Positions 7,336 to 15,480 of a stretch of 22,267 nt of DNA are shown here, piece after piece; positions within the stretch are counted from its first letter, which is position 1; every line of letters starts with the position of its first letter. The translations under genes and the position numbers were made by a program. Below the pieces are notes generated by a model, which saw nothing but the letters and a program-made list of their open reading frames with translations, searched no databases and was not told the origin of the DNA. Origin of the DNA: Lachnospiraceae bacterium. Its GTDB lineage: Bacteria > Bacillota > Clostridia > Lachnospirales > Lachnospiraceae. The stretch is taken from NCBI GenBank assembly GCA_900771195.1, contig CAAGMZ010000013.1:1-22267 (forward strand). Direction: 5' to 3'.

Positions 7336-8901
7336 TTACTGCAAGTAATTCATCGGGTTCACCTGAACTCCGTTAACCAGAATTTCAAAATGAACATGAG
7401 GTCCGGTAACAAGTCCGGTAGCGCCTGAGTACGCAATTGTCTGTCCCTGTGTTACCGACTGACCGTATGACACAGCCAGTGAACTGTTATGCGCATATCT
7501 GGTCATTGTACCGTTAGGATGCTGGATAAGAACACAATATCCGTAATTGCCTGCCCATCCTGCCGAAATAACCACACCTGATGATGAAGCTTTAACAGGC
7601 GTTCCTGTAGGCACATAGAAATCAACTCCGCTGTGATACGGGCTTATTGCAAGATTTCTCGGTCCAAAATATGATGTAATCGGTCCGTTTACAGGTCTGA
7701 TATATGTGGGAGGCGTAAGCGTTCCTCTCTCTATTATCTGCGGAACTGCCTCGTAATTAATAGTCTCGTCTATTATCTGCTTGTCCGTAGGCACACCGTT
7801 AACAGATGTCACAAGCGCCACAACCGAATGGTTACCCTTGGAACCCTGCTGAACAACCTGCTCCGTCCCTATATACCATGAGTTGTTGTCAACATACTGA
7901 ATCGGTGCATCATAATCCTCTGTATATGAGGTCTCCTCCACAGTAACAACTGAAATCTCAGCCGCAGGAACCGTTATGACGAGCTCATCTCCCGGAAGAA
8001 TCAGTGTATCAACCGTAAATCCGCAATTCAATGCAAGAAGCTCATCCAGAGTGAGATTATGTGATGATGCAATACTGCTAAGACAGTCACCCTGCTTAAC
8101 CATGTACATCTCTTTTTCCTGATGTTCCTTTGTTATGAGTTCATAAGCCTCGTCCACTGAAACTATGTCAGCCTTATCGGCTCTGGTAGCAATAACTTCT
8201 ACATTCTCCGCAAAATCAATTGAAAGGACTCCGTCCTTGTATGTCACATCCTCGTCCTCCGCAGGCTCATCAGTGCCCCCGTCCTGAGAATTTTCGGAAG
8301 CGAGCACCTTGGCTGCTTCATTTATCTCCTTATCGGCAGAAACGAAATTGGTCTTAAGACAGCTGTATAATCCGTTATTATCCTCTACAAGCTCTATCGT
8401 AAACGCATCAGAACCGCTGTATTTTGACTTAACCTTCTGGAGAAGCTCGGTAACCTCTTCCTTGGATGAAACGGTAACCGTAAAGTCTTCAACCCTGATT
8501 GTGTAAGCTGTGTTATCTCCGGTCTCCACTGCCTTATCTGAGAGCAGTCCGTACATTGACATTGCAAGCTCACCTGACTCTGTCACGTCACCGGCTTCGG
8601 TCTCAGCAACTACCTCCATGTCCGACTCAACAAGCGCCATGCGCTCGCCCGCATCGGCGGCAAGCATATTTCTTGCCTCAAGAAGTGCTGTTCCGGCATC
8701 CTCTTCACTGCTTACATATCCTACTTCTGTTCCGTTTAAAACTACTTTATATCTGTCACCCGGCAAATATGTTTCCACAGCAGCGTCACCGCCTGCCACT
8801 TTCTTCCCGAAAGGAATGGCCACTGCTAAAAATAACGTTGCTATGACGGCTGTTTTAGCATAAGAAACATATCTTCCCTTTTTGTCCTTAAACAGACGCA
8901 T
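7336..8901 (-). CDS. Membrane-anchored LysM-G5-M23 family peptidoglycan endopeptidase
   Basis: Cell-wall hydrolase of 521 aa. Residues 14-31 are a signal anchor (AKTAVIATLFLAVAIPFG) after a basic N-terminus. Residues 45-255 form an extracytoplasmic region of unknown fold. A LysM domain spans about 266-311 (MVKQGDCLSSIASSHNLTLDELLALN), followed by a G5-like domain (about 313-391) and an M23 (LytM) domain (about 405-518). The zinc ligands and catalytic residues are present: H423 and D427 (HSGVD), H471 (YAHNSSL), and H502/H504 (PHVHFE). Peptidase activity is therefore expected, cutting cross-bridges or stem peptides on the outer face. The ATG follows GGAGG. It is monocistronic, with its own promoter and terminator. 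Confidence 0.93.
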   Translation of the reverse strand: MRLFKDKKGRYVSYAKTAVIATLFLAVAIPFGKKVAGGDAAVETYLPGDRYKVVLNGTEVGYVSSEEDAGTALLEARNMLAADAGERMALVESDMEVVAETEAGDVTESGELAMSMYGLLSDKAVETGDNTAYTIRVEDFTVTVSSKEEVTELLQKVKSKYSGSDAFTIELVEDNNGLYSCLKTNFVSADKEINEAAKVLASENSQDGGTDEPAEDEDVTYKDGVLSIDFAENVEVIATRADKADIVSVDEAYELITKEHQEKEMYMVKQGDCLSSIASSHNLTLDELLALNCGFTVDTLILPGDELVITVPAAEISVVTVEETSYTEDYDAPIQYVDNNSWYIGTEQVVQQGSKGNHSVVALVTSVNGVPTDKQIIDETINYEAVPQIIERGTLTPPTYIRPVNGPITSYFGPRNLAISPYHSGVDFYVPTGTPVKASSSGVVISAGWAGNYGYCVLIQHPNGTMTRYAHNSSLAVSYGQSVTQGQTIAYSGATGLVTGPHVHFEILVNGVQVNPMNYLQ

Positions 8902-8941
8902 AATGCCTCCAATAATTCTTTACACCCTTTGAAATAAATTT

Positions 8942-8958
8942 GTAACATTTATGTAACA
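8942..8958 (-). promoter_or_regulatory. WalR-like direct repeat near the M23 peptidase start site
   Basis: On the minus strand TGTTAC-N5-TGTTAC matches the WalR (YycF) consensus TGTWAH-N5-TGTWAH known from Bacillus and Staphylococcus. WalRK controls cell-wall hydrolase genes, including M23 peptidases. The repeat sits at or just after the predicted transcription start (near 8957), so it would more likely repress unless another promoter is used. Assignment rests on consensus match alone. Confidence 0.45.
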
Positions 8959-8963
8959 ATTGC

Positions 8964-8992
8964 ATTCTACCAAAAAAGGTCTTATTTGTAAA
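8964..8992 (-). promoter_or_regulatory. Promoter of the M23 peptidase gene
   Basis: On the minus strand TTTACA (8987-8992), a 17 bp spacer and TAGAAT (8964-8969) make a good sigma-A promoter. The -35 box lies inside the loop and stem of the shikimate kinase terminator-like hairpin. Confidence 0.7.
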
Positions 8993-9001
8993 GACTTTTT
9001 T
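8972..9001 (-). terminator. A/T-rich hairpin after the shikimate kinase gene
   Basis: On the minus strand AAAAAAGTCTT and AAGACCTTTTTT pair around a 7 nt loop, 27 bp beyond the stop codon. The T run suits an intrinsic terminator, but only two G:C pairs hold the stem, so it may be leaky. It overlaps the next promoter. Confidence 0.5.
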
Positions 9002-9027
9002 ACATAATTAACAAATTGGTCATAAAT

Positions 9028-9525
9028 TCAATGGAAAAAACCGGCAATTTTGCGTATTGTTTCTTCTATAGTGAGCCCGTCAATATCGACTGCTATATCA
9101 GCATACTTTTCATACAGGACTGTTCTTTCCTGATACAAATCAAAGAGTGTCTGTCCCGGATTCATGGCTACACCGCGGTCCTTAAGGTCCGACAGCCTTG
9201 AATTTATGGTTTCATATGATGCTCTCAGATATACGACCGTTCCTATACCGGCCAGATGTCTCATGGCATTTGCCCCGTAAATCACGCTTCCGCCGGTGGC
9301 AATTATGCTTTTATGCACATCAATCTCAGAATTGATTTTATCCTCAATTCTGAGGAATCCTTCATGCCCTTCCTTTTCCATAATGTCCTTTAAGAGCATG
9401 CCCTGTTTTTTCTGAATCACCAGGTCCGTATCAACAAATTCATAGCCAAGAAATTTGGCAAGAACAATGCCGGCGCTGCTTTTTCCAGCCCCCGGCATAC
9501 CAATCAAAACTATATTATCTTTCAT
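9028..9525 (-). CDS. aroK: Shikimate kinase
   Basis: Cytoplasmic enzyme phosphorylating shikimate at the 3-hydroxyl with ATP, the fifth step of chorismate and aromatic amino-acid synthesis. At 165 aa it matches the family. The P-loop is GMPGAGKSS (9-17), the shikimate-binding aspartates are in VDTD (31-34), a conserved arginine lies at R59 in FLRIED, and ATGGS (76-80) is the second substrate motif. The lid-like segment LKDRGVAMNP follows. Only a weak ribosome binding sequence precedes the ATG, and the gene starts 5 nt after the flavin reductase gene, so translation is probably coupled. Last gene of the six-gene cluster. Symbol aroK versus aroL is by convention. Confidence 0.93.
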   Translation of the reverse strand: MKDNIVLIGMPGAGKSSAGIVLAKFLGYEFVDTDLVIQKKQGMLLKDIMEKEGHEGFLRIEDKINSEIDVHKSIIATGGSVIYGANAMRHLAGIGTVVYLRASYETINSRLSDLKDRGVAMNPGQTLFDLYQERTVLYEKYADIAVDIDGLTIEETIRKIAGFFH

Positions 9526-9530
9526 ATATA

Positions 9531-10097
9531 TTACCGTTTTTTCTGCACTGAATATCCGAATTTGCCGAGTTTTTTGCCAAGTGCAAAATACTCGCCGTGT
9601 GAATATGTGACAAGTCCGGTTGAATTCAAATCGAATTTGCCGTTCTCATCCATATACTCGTCATCTACCTGAACATTGACTATTTCGGCAGTGAACATGT
9701 CATGGCTTCCAAGATGTTCTGTTTTCCTGACAACACACTCTATATTTACCGGGCTTTCCTTTATTCCGGGTGCCTTTATCTTAGAAGACGGCAAAGGAGT
9801 AAGCTGCATCTTTTCGAACTTATCAATGTCCCTTCCGGAACGGACTCCGCAAAAATCAGTTGCATAAACCAGCTTGTCTGTCACAAGATTTATCACAAAC
9901 TCACCTGTATCGCTGATAATCCCGTGAGAAAATCTCTCCGGTCTGACCGATATCGAAACCATGGGCGGCTCAGAGCATATGGTGCCTGCCCATGCAACTG
10001 TCACTATATTGGGCTTTTCTCCGGGTCTCTGGCAGCTTATCATGACTACCGGTACCGGATAGAGCATATTCCCCGGTTTCCAATTCTGTTTTGACAT
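9531..10097 (-). CDS. Flavin reductase-like, FMN-binding split-barrel protein
   Basis: Protein of 188 aa of the flavin reductase-like family (Pfam Flavin_Reduct). Typical features are the opening MLYPVPVVMISCQRPGEKPNI, the block TVAWAGTICSEPPMVSISVRP and INLVTDKLVYATDFCGVRSG. FMN is expected to bind in a homodimeric split barrel, and members reduce flavin with NAD(P)H or act in oxidoreductase systems. The ATG follows AAGGAG at 6 nt. It sits 16 nt after the pyrophosphatase gene and 5 nt before aroK. The physiological partner is unknown. Confidence 0.85.
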   Translation of the reverse strand: MSKQNWKPGNMLYPVPVVMISCQRPGEKPNIVTVAWAGTICSEPPMVSISVRPERFSHGIISDTGEFVINLVTDKLVYATDFCGVRSGRDIDKFEKMQLTPLPSSKIKAPGIKESPVNIECVVRKTEHLGSHDMFTAEIVNVQVDDEYMDENGKFDLNSTGLVTYSHGEYFALGKKLGKFGYSVQKKR

Positions 10098-10113
10098 ATC
10101 TGTCTCCTTAAAA

Positions 10114-11751
10114 TTACTGTGATATTTCTACCATTAGCTGCGGGACAATCTGTTTCTTTCTGGAAACAACGCCCGGAAGCATAATGGAACCGCCCCTTGC
10201 CTCAGCGCCAAGCGCAGCCGATGCAAGCTCCTCTGCACCGTTTCCGACGCACAAAAGCTCCGTTCCCGGCATCATCATGTCAGTCAGCATGAAGAAAAGC
10301 ATATTGACTCCCAGCGTTTTATACTGTTCCTTCATATACGCATATATCTTCTTTTTGACCTGGGCAAGCTCATCGCTGTCCATACACGAAACCTGACCGA
10401 TGCCAAAAGTAACGTCACCCATTGAGAACTTTTTGTAATCTCTGGTAAAAAGCTCCTTTGCGCTCTTTTCGCTTATGTTGCTGCCGGCAAAAAACATCTC
10501 ATGTGCATAATTCTGAATATCTATTCCCGCTATCTCGGCCAGTTCCCCGGCAGCTTTGCGGTCTTCGGCAGTGCTGGTGGGTGAACGGAAAAGCAAAGTG
10601 TCTGAAATTATGGCCGAGCACATAAGCTTTGCCATAGTCTCATCTATCTCAACTCCGTATGTTCTATACATACCATAAATAATTGTGGCGGTACATCCTA
10701 CGGGCTGTGCCCTGAAAAATACCGGTGATATGGTCTCTATACTGCCAAGCCTGTGATGGTCTATAATCTCGGTTATCTCCGCCGACTGCACTCCGTCAAC
10801 GGCCTGTTTTGCCTCGTTGTGGTCAACAAGGATTACTTTTTTTCTCTCAGCACCAAGTAGACTACGCCTTGATATCATACCCACGTAATGTCCGTGGCTG
10901 TCAAGAACCGGGAAGTCCCTGTGCCTTTTCTCCGTCATTACCTTGCGTATATCATCCACGTAATCGTCAAGCCTGAAGGAAATCAGTCTGTCCTTACGCA
11001 TCACATGCCCGATGGGAATGCTCTGGAATATAAGTCTTGACACTGTAAACGCATCGTGAGGTGAGCTTATAATCGTGCAGCCATTCTCCTTGGCAAGCCT
11101 TGAAATAGTGATGGAAACAGGAGCCTTCTCGCAGACAACTATGCAGCCCGCGCCCATTTCGATGGCACACAGCTGGGCTTCATATCTGTTGCCCAATATG
11201 ACAATATCTCCCGTCTCTATGTTCTCTTCCATGATTTCAGGTGTGGCAACCGCTGTCAGAACTTTTCCGCTGACATTAGGTCTTTTTATGTTGCCGCACA
11301 CGATTCGACCGTCAAGGGTCTCTGCAATCTGCCTGTAGGATGTGCGGGATGACTCGAGAATCCTGTTGTCATACACATCCATGTATGATGTGGCAATATC
11401 TGTAATCGTGATTATTCCTTCGAGTTTTCTGTTCTTAACGACCGGAAGTGTAACCACTCCGATTTCTTTCATCATATTCCATGCTTTCTTGATGGATATC
11501 GATGACTTAACGCTTGCCGTATGCCTGATCTCAAGGTCGCTGACCTGCGGTCTCAGATCCTGCAGAAGCGGAGGCGCTGCCACACCGCATTTTGACAGAA
11601 CAAACTGCGTCTCCTCATTAAGCTGCCCTGCACGGTACGGATGATATGCATCTGTACCGGTCAGTTTATTTTTGAAATTTGCGTAAGCAAGGGCGGAACA
11701 CACTGAATCCGTGTCCGGATTCTTATGTCCCACCACAAAAAACTCGTTCAT
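10114..11751 (-). CDS. ppaC: Manganese-dependent inorganic pyrophosphatase with CBS and DRTGG regulatory insert
   Basis: Cytoplasmic family II pyrophosphatase (DHH/DHHA2) of 545 aa, far longer than the ~310 aa catalytic core. The N-terminal metal motif is GHKNPDTDS (H9, D13, D15). The insert holds CBS1 (about 72-128), a DRTGG-like domain (about 135-245) and CBS2 (about 248-300). The core resumes with VDHNE (D310), IDHHRLG (D331, H332, H333) and SDT (D384), then the C-terminal SRKKQIVPQ phosphate-binding motif. CBS-PPases with a DRTGG domain are known to be controlled by adenine nucleotides and diadenosine polyphosphates, so activity here is probably tied to energy state. The ATG is preceded by AGAGGTG. 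It sits 12 nt after the coiled-coil gene. Confidence 0.93.
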   Translation of the reverse strand: MNEFFVVGHKNPDTDSVCSALAYANFKNKLTGTDAYHPYRAGQLNEETQFVLSKCGVAAPPLLQDLRPQVSDLEIRHTASVKSSISIKKAWNMMKEIGVVTLPVVKNRKLEGIITITDIATSYMDVYDNRILESSRTSYRQIAETLDGRIVCGNIKRPNVSGKVLTAVATPEIMEENIETGDIVILGNRYEAQLCAIEMGAGCIVVCEKAPVSITISRLAKENGCTIISSPHDAFTVSRLIFQSIPIGHVMRKDRLISFRLDDYVDDIRKVMTEKRHRDFPVLDSHGHYVGMISRRSLLGAERKKVILVDHNEAKQAVDGVQSAEITEIIDHHRLGSIETISPVFFRAQPVGCTATIIYGMYRTYGVEIDETMAKLMCSAIISDTLLFRSPTSTAEDRKAAGELAEIAGIDIQNYAHEMFFAGSNISEKSAKELFTRDYKKFSMGDVTFGIGQVSCMDSDELAQVKKKIYAYMKEQYKTLGVNMLFFMLTDMMMPGTELLCVGNGAEELASAALGAEARGGSIMLPGVVSRKKQIVPQLMVEISQ

Positions 11752-11763
11752 TAAGCACCTCTG

Positions 11764-12585
11764 TTATAAACTGGCGATAAGGTTAATTATAGTCGCAATA
11801 AAGCTCAAACCGCTGAGTCCTGCTGCTGCATATATAACCATCTTGAGCTTTCCGCCGCTCTCCTTGATGGAATCATCCGTCTGTGCAATTCTTGCGTCGA
11901 TTGAATTATTCTTCTTGGTAATGCCGTCAAGCTTCTTGTTAATGTCGTCAAGTAAGCTCTTGGTGTTCTGATAGCTTATAAGGTTATCCTTGTGGAGTGT
12001 TCCCTCAAGGTTCTCACTCATCTTGGCAACATCCCTTACTGCCTCATCAATCTGCTCAAGCTGCTCGGGACTTACGCTGTTGGCTGCTGCAACACTGATT
12101 TTCTCAAGACTGTCGTCAATAGCTTTACGCATGTCATTTATCATAGTCTCAGTTCTGTTGCTGCTTGCAGCAATATCGTCAAAATACTGAAGCATCTGGG
12201 TCTTTACTGATGCCATGCTGAGCTCGTGGCTGACAATTCCTCTGACATCCTCTGCGGTAAGCGGTCTGTCCTCTGCACCGTTGTCAACGATATCACTCTC
12301 AACCTTCTTGCTCACTGCATTCTCCATGCTGCTTTCTGAATAACTGCCCTGTCTTTCTGCTGAATTCATGTTAAAATCTTCTCCCATATCATCATCCTCT
12401 TTCATAAAATTATTTTCTGAAGTTACTTCCCGGGTGGTTTCCTGCGCATCTTCTCCTATATCTTCTCCCGTATTTTCCTGCGCTTCGGCATCCGCCTGCT
12501 CCTCATGATCCTCCTGAACCGCTCCTGCGTCTGCTCTGCGCAGATTCCTTCGTCGGCTCAGAAAATCACCTACCCTGAATGACAT
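11764..12585 (-). CDS. Tail-anchored acidic coiled-coil protein of unknown function
   Basis: I do not recognise a family for this 273 aa protein. After a short basic start (MSFRVGDFLSRRRNLRR), residues 20-110 are strongly acidic, rich in E, D, N and Q and probably disordered. Residues 110-245 are predicted helical with heptad-like spacing (for example YFDDIAASSNRTETMINDM and LLDDINKKLDGITKKN), suggesting a coiled coil. Residues about 247-273 are one hydrophobic helix (MVIYAAAGLSGLSFIATIINLI) ending the protein, so it is most likely tail-anchored with the bulk in the cytoplasm. There is no signal peptide. The ATG follows AAGGAG/AAAGG. It lies between a sensor kinase and a pyrophosphatase in the same operon. 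The layout would suit a scaffold or methyl-accepting-like helical bundle, but no signalling motif is seen. Confidence 0.8.
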   Translation of the reverse strand: MSFRVGDFLSRRRNLRRADAGAVQEDHEEQADAEAQENTGEDIGEDAQETTREVTSENNFMKEDDDMGEDFNMNSAERQGSYSESSMENAVSKKVESDIVDNGAEDRPLTAEDVRGIVSHELSMASVKTQMLQYFDDIAASSNRTETMINDMRKAIDDSLEKISVAAANSVSPEQLEQIDEAVRDVAKMSENLEGTLHKDNLISYQNTKSLLDDINKKLDGITKKNNSIDARIAQTDDSIKESGGKLKMVIYAAAGLSGLSFIATIINLIASL

Positions 12586-12618
12586 ATACCTTTACTCCTT
12601 TCAAAATACTTTTCGCAG

Positions 12619-14664
12619 CTAATCATTAGAACCCTCCTGAACATTAATTTTATCATCAGGAATAAACTGCCGCACCATGTTTTCCAGCTCCGACGCATCT
12701 ATCGGCTTAGAGAGAAATTCCGCAAAGCCTTCGTTTATGTAATGCTCCCTCGCGCCCTCGAATACATCTGCCGTGAACATAACAACCGGCACATCCCGGC
12801 ATCTGCTTGAGCCGGAATTTTTTATTATGTAAAGAACTTCTGTTCCTTCCATATCATGCATCATACTATCTGTGAAAATAATATCATACCTTTTTTCTTT
12901 GATTTTTTCAAGACATTCCGCACCATTTTCTGCTTCATCGATGAAAATTTCTGTTTTTTTGAGAAGATTGCGGAATACTTTCCTGTTAATCTCATTATCG
13001 TCCACAACGAGAATCTGCGCATCAGGAGCAGTAAATCCCACACTGTATTCATAGGCTTCTGCTTCCTGCCTGATTCTTGCCCCGAAATCACCAAGCCGCT
13101 CCGCTCCTGCCACCTTCTGAAGCAGGTCAAAGGAAAAAATACTTCCTTTGCCATACACGCTGTCCACCCGGAGGCAGCTTCCCATCAGCTTAAGAAGCCG
13201 GACGGATATATTCATTCCAAGTCCCGTTCCTTCAATGCCGTGATTATGTTCCTCATCAATTCTTCCATAGGCTTCAAAGAGTCCGGGAATGTCTTCTTCC
13301 TTTATCCCCACACCGGTATCATGAACCTCCACATGCAGGCTTTCATAATATTCATCATGTGAGATACCGTTCACAACAAATATGACGGCACCATTCTGTG
13401 TATATTTTACCGCATTTGTCAACAGGTTGACAAGTACCTGTCTTATTCTCATTGAATCTCCGATGAGTTTCGCCGGAATATCCTCTGAAATGCGCACTTT
13501 GAACTGAAGATTTTTCTGCCGGGCCTGAAGGGATATCATGCTGGTTATATCGTTTAGCAGTTTTCCAAGATCGTATTTCTCCGGAATAATCTGCATCCGG
13601 TTATTATCAATCAGCGATGCATCAAGAATATCATTCACAACGCCGGTCAGCATTGAAGATGCAGATTTAACATCCATGGCGTACCGCTTAATCGTGTCCT
13701 CGTTGCTTTCACGGATAATCATTTCATTCATGCCCGTGATGGCATTAACAGGGGTTCTGATTTCATGGGCAATTCTTGCAAGAAACTCACTTTTGGACCT
13801 GTCGGCCTTTTCAGCCTTTGCTTTGGCTTCCCTGAGTTCCCTGCTTTCTTTGGCCTGCCTGGCATACTTTGAATAAATCAGCATTGCGGCAATTACCATG
13901 AGAATCATTATCACAGCCACTGCAACATTGACAATAATCACATTCGACACACCCTGAAACGCAACCTCTGACGTCACATAGCCAATGATGTGCATGTCAC
14001 AGCTGTCAAGTCCGCATGCAAAAATAAAGTCACCGTTGCTGCACCTTTCCACCACAACCTTTTTGTCATCCACCCCGGTCATTATATCCGTAAGTGTTTT
14101 TCCTACTTCATCCCTGCTCACATAATCTTCAATAACTCCGTCTCCGTCGGATACAAGAATCCGGCCAAAGCCTGTCAGCGCCACCTTCCCGCGTTCATTG
14201 TAGAAGCTCATTTGGAATTTTCTTGCAAACATGTCTTCGGAATATGCATTATACACGATGTATTGCACTTCTCCGTCTGCAATGACAGGCACGGAAAAGA
14301 CAACATCTTCTCCCTGAATGCTCACTTTATCACCAAGTAACAGTGAAGCATCAAAAGCCTGCCCTGCGGGAATGACGTGCGTCACATTGCCGTTTACGGT
14401 GCTTGCATTCAAATCTTCGGGAGACATGATTCCGTCTGCAATATACAATGACAGATTATATAGTCCTGCAAATTCGGAGCGTATCTTCTCATCTGCAACT
14501 TCGGCAAGTGTGCCCGCCTCAGACGCCGCATGCCTTTTTACTCTGGCTATCATGGAGCCGCTTGTCATTCTTGCCGTCACAGCTACGATAACAACTATGA
14601 TTGCCGCAATAACACATATCAGGAACACCGTGCGCTTTTTTGATTTTCCAATCAGGTCAGTCAT
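12619..14664 (-). CDS. Hybrid sensor histidine kinase with C-terminal receiver domain
   Basis: Membrane sensor of 681 aa. The first helix is at 11-30 and the second at about 241-264, enclosing an extracytoplasmic sensor region of about 210 residues (perhaps Cache-like; ligand unknown). A short coiled coil leads to the HisKA domain with phospho-acceptor H300 in ARIAHEIRTPVN. The ATPase domain shows the N box (N417 in NLLTNAVKYT), G1 DTGVG (D449) and G2 GTGLG (479-483). The receiver domain (about 550-668) has VVDDNEINRK, phospho-acceptor D599 in FTDSMM and the lysine of LSKP. The ATG is preceded by GGAGAGG at about 10 nt. No separate response regulator or phosphotransfer protein is nearby, so output must go elsewhere. 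It lies 56 nt after the UPF0340 gene. Confidence 0.92.
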   Translation of the reverse strand: MTDLIGKSKKRTVFLICVIAAIIVVIVAVTARMTSGSMIARVKRHAASEAGTLAEVADEKIRSEFAGLYNLSLYIADGIMSPEDLNASTVNGNVTHVIPAGQAFDASLLLGDKVSIQGEDVVFSVPVIADGEVQYIVYNAYSEDMFARKFQMSFYNERGKVALTGFGRILVSDGDGVIEDYVSRDEVGKTLTDIMTGVDDKKVVVERCSNGDFIFACGLDSCDMHIIGYVTSEVAFQGVSNVIIVNVAVAVIMILMVIAAMLIYSKYARQAKESRELREAKAKAEKADRSKSEFLARIAHEIRTPVNAITGMNEMIIRESNEDTIKRYAMDVKSASSMLTGVVNDILDASLIDNNRMQIIPEKYDLGKLLNDITSMISLQARQKNLQFKVRISEDIPAKLIGDSMRIRQVLVNLLTNAVKYTQNGAVIFVVNGISHDEYYESLHVEVHDTGVGIKEEDIPGLFEAYGRIDEEHNHGIEGTGLGMNISVRLLKLMGSCLRVDSVYGKGSIFSFDLLQKVAGAERLGDFGARIRQEAEAYEYSVGFTAPDAQILVVDDNEINRKVFRNLLKKTEIFIDEAENGAECLEKIKEKRYDIIFTDSMMHDMEGTEVLYIIKNSGSSRCRDVPVVMFTADVFEGAREHYINEGFAEFLSKPIDASELENMVRQFIPDDKINVQEGSND

Positions 14665-14720
14665 CCTCTGTAAGCCTCTCCTTATCCGCAGTTCTGCTTC
14701 TCAGAAACATACAGTCTTTT

Positions 14721-15314
14721 CTACAAAAGACTCTCGTCGTAAACAGCTCTCTCGCCACCCACAAATTTGGCTCTTGTCCTGGCACATACAACATTGGCAT
14801 TTCCTATTCTTCCGACGCTGATTCTGACAGGCACCGCCACCTCCTGCAGGTGCATTCCTATAAGCGTATTTCCGATATCTATCCCTGCCTGTGCCTTGAT
14901 GTGCTCGACAGCAACCGCATCCTTCATGTTCCTGTATGCGCATGTTCCAAAGCTTCCTCCCGCCTTGGGTTTAGGAACCACATTCACCCTTGTAAGGCGC
15001 TCTCTCTTAGCAAGTTCTTTTTCAACTATAACCGCTCTGTTAAGATGCTCGCAGCACTGGGCCGCAAGATACATCCCTTTATCCTTAACCACTCCGTAAA
15101 TCCCGTCAAACACTGCCTGAGCAGTCTCAAAGCTTGAAAATGTTCCTATTCTCTCTCCGACAATCTCACTTGACGAGCATCCTACTACAAGTATATCTCC
15201 TTCTTCCGTCTTCGCCTGTTCCAAAAGCTCAAGTACAGCCTGTGATGCCTGTTCTCTTACCCGTGTCAGAAATTCAGGCTCCATCTGTCTGTCCGCTATT
15301 CCGTTTGCACTCAT
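14721..15314 (-). CDS. UPF0340 / TIGR01440 family protein (YwlG-like)
   Basis: A conserved Firmicute protein family of unknown function (DUF436, YwlG in Bacillus). Recognisable blocks are GDILVVGCSSSEIVGERIGT, LAAQCCEHLNRAVIVE, VPKPKAGGSFGTCAYR and IDIGNTLIGMHLQEVAVPVR. It is about 197 aa, a normal length, cytoplasmic, with several conserved cysteines. Two adjacent starts compete: GTG at 15317 (5 nt from GAGAGG) and ATG at 15314 (8 nt). The ATG is preferred. First gene of a probable six-gene minus-strand operon. Confidence 0.9.
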   Translation of the reverse strand: MSANGIADRQMEPEFLTRVREQASQAVLELLEQAKTEEGDILVVGCSSSEIVGERIGTFSSFETAQAVFDGIYGVVKDKGMYLAAQCCEHLNRAVIVEKELAKRERLTRVNVVPKPKAGGSFGTCAYRNMKDAVAVEHIKAQAGIDIGNTLIGMHLQEVAVPVRISVGRIGNANVVCARTRAKFVGGERAVYDESLL

Positions 15315-15349
15315 CACAAAAACCTCTCATTTCTTATGCTTATGAAAAC

Positions 15350-15378
15350 AGTATAGCACTTATAATAATTTTTTACCA
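15350..15378 (-). promoter_or_regulatory. Promoter of the six-gene minus-strand operon (extended -10)
   Basis: On the minus strand TATACT (15350-15355) is preceded by TGC, giving an extended -10. A weak -35 TGGTAA (15373-15378) lies 17 bp upstream. It faces away from the plus-strand promoter at 15402-15430, so the two share a 166 bp divergent region. Confidence 0.6.
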
Positions 15379-15401
15379 CAAAAAAGACACAGACAACATT
15401 G

Positions 15402-15430
15402 TTTTCAAAAATGTATTAATGTGATAGACT
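15402..15430 (+). promoter_or_regulatory. Promoter of the plus-strand glycosyltransferase pair
   Basis: TTTTCA (15402-15407), a 17 bp spacer and TAGACT (15425-15430), with TG one base before the -10. The start is expected near 15437, and the ribosome binding site AGGAG lies at 15468-15472, 8 nt before the ATG. Boxes are moderate in quality. Confidence 0.5.
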
Positions 15431-15480
15431 ATGAATAAGAGTATCGGAGTATATTTCCCATTGAGAATAGGAGACTGACC

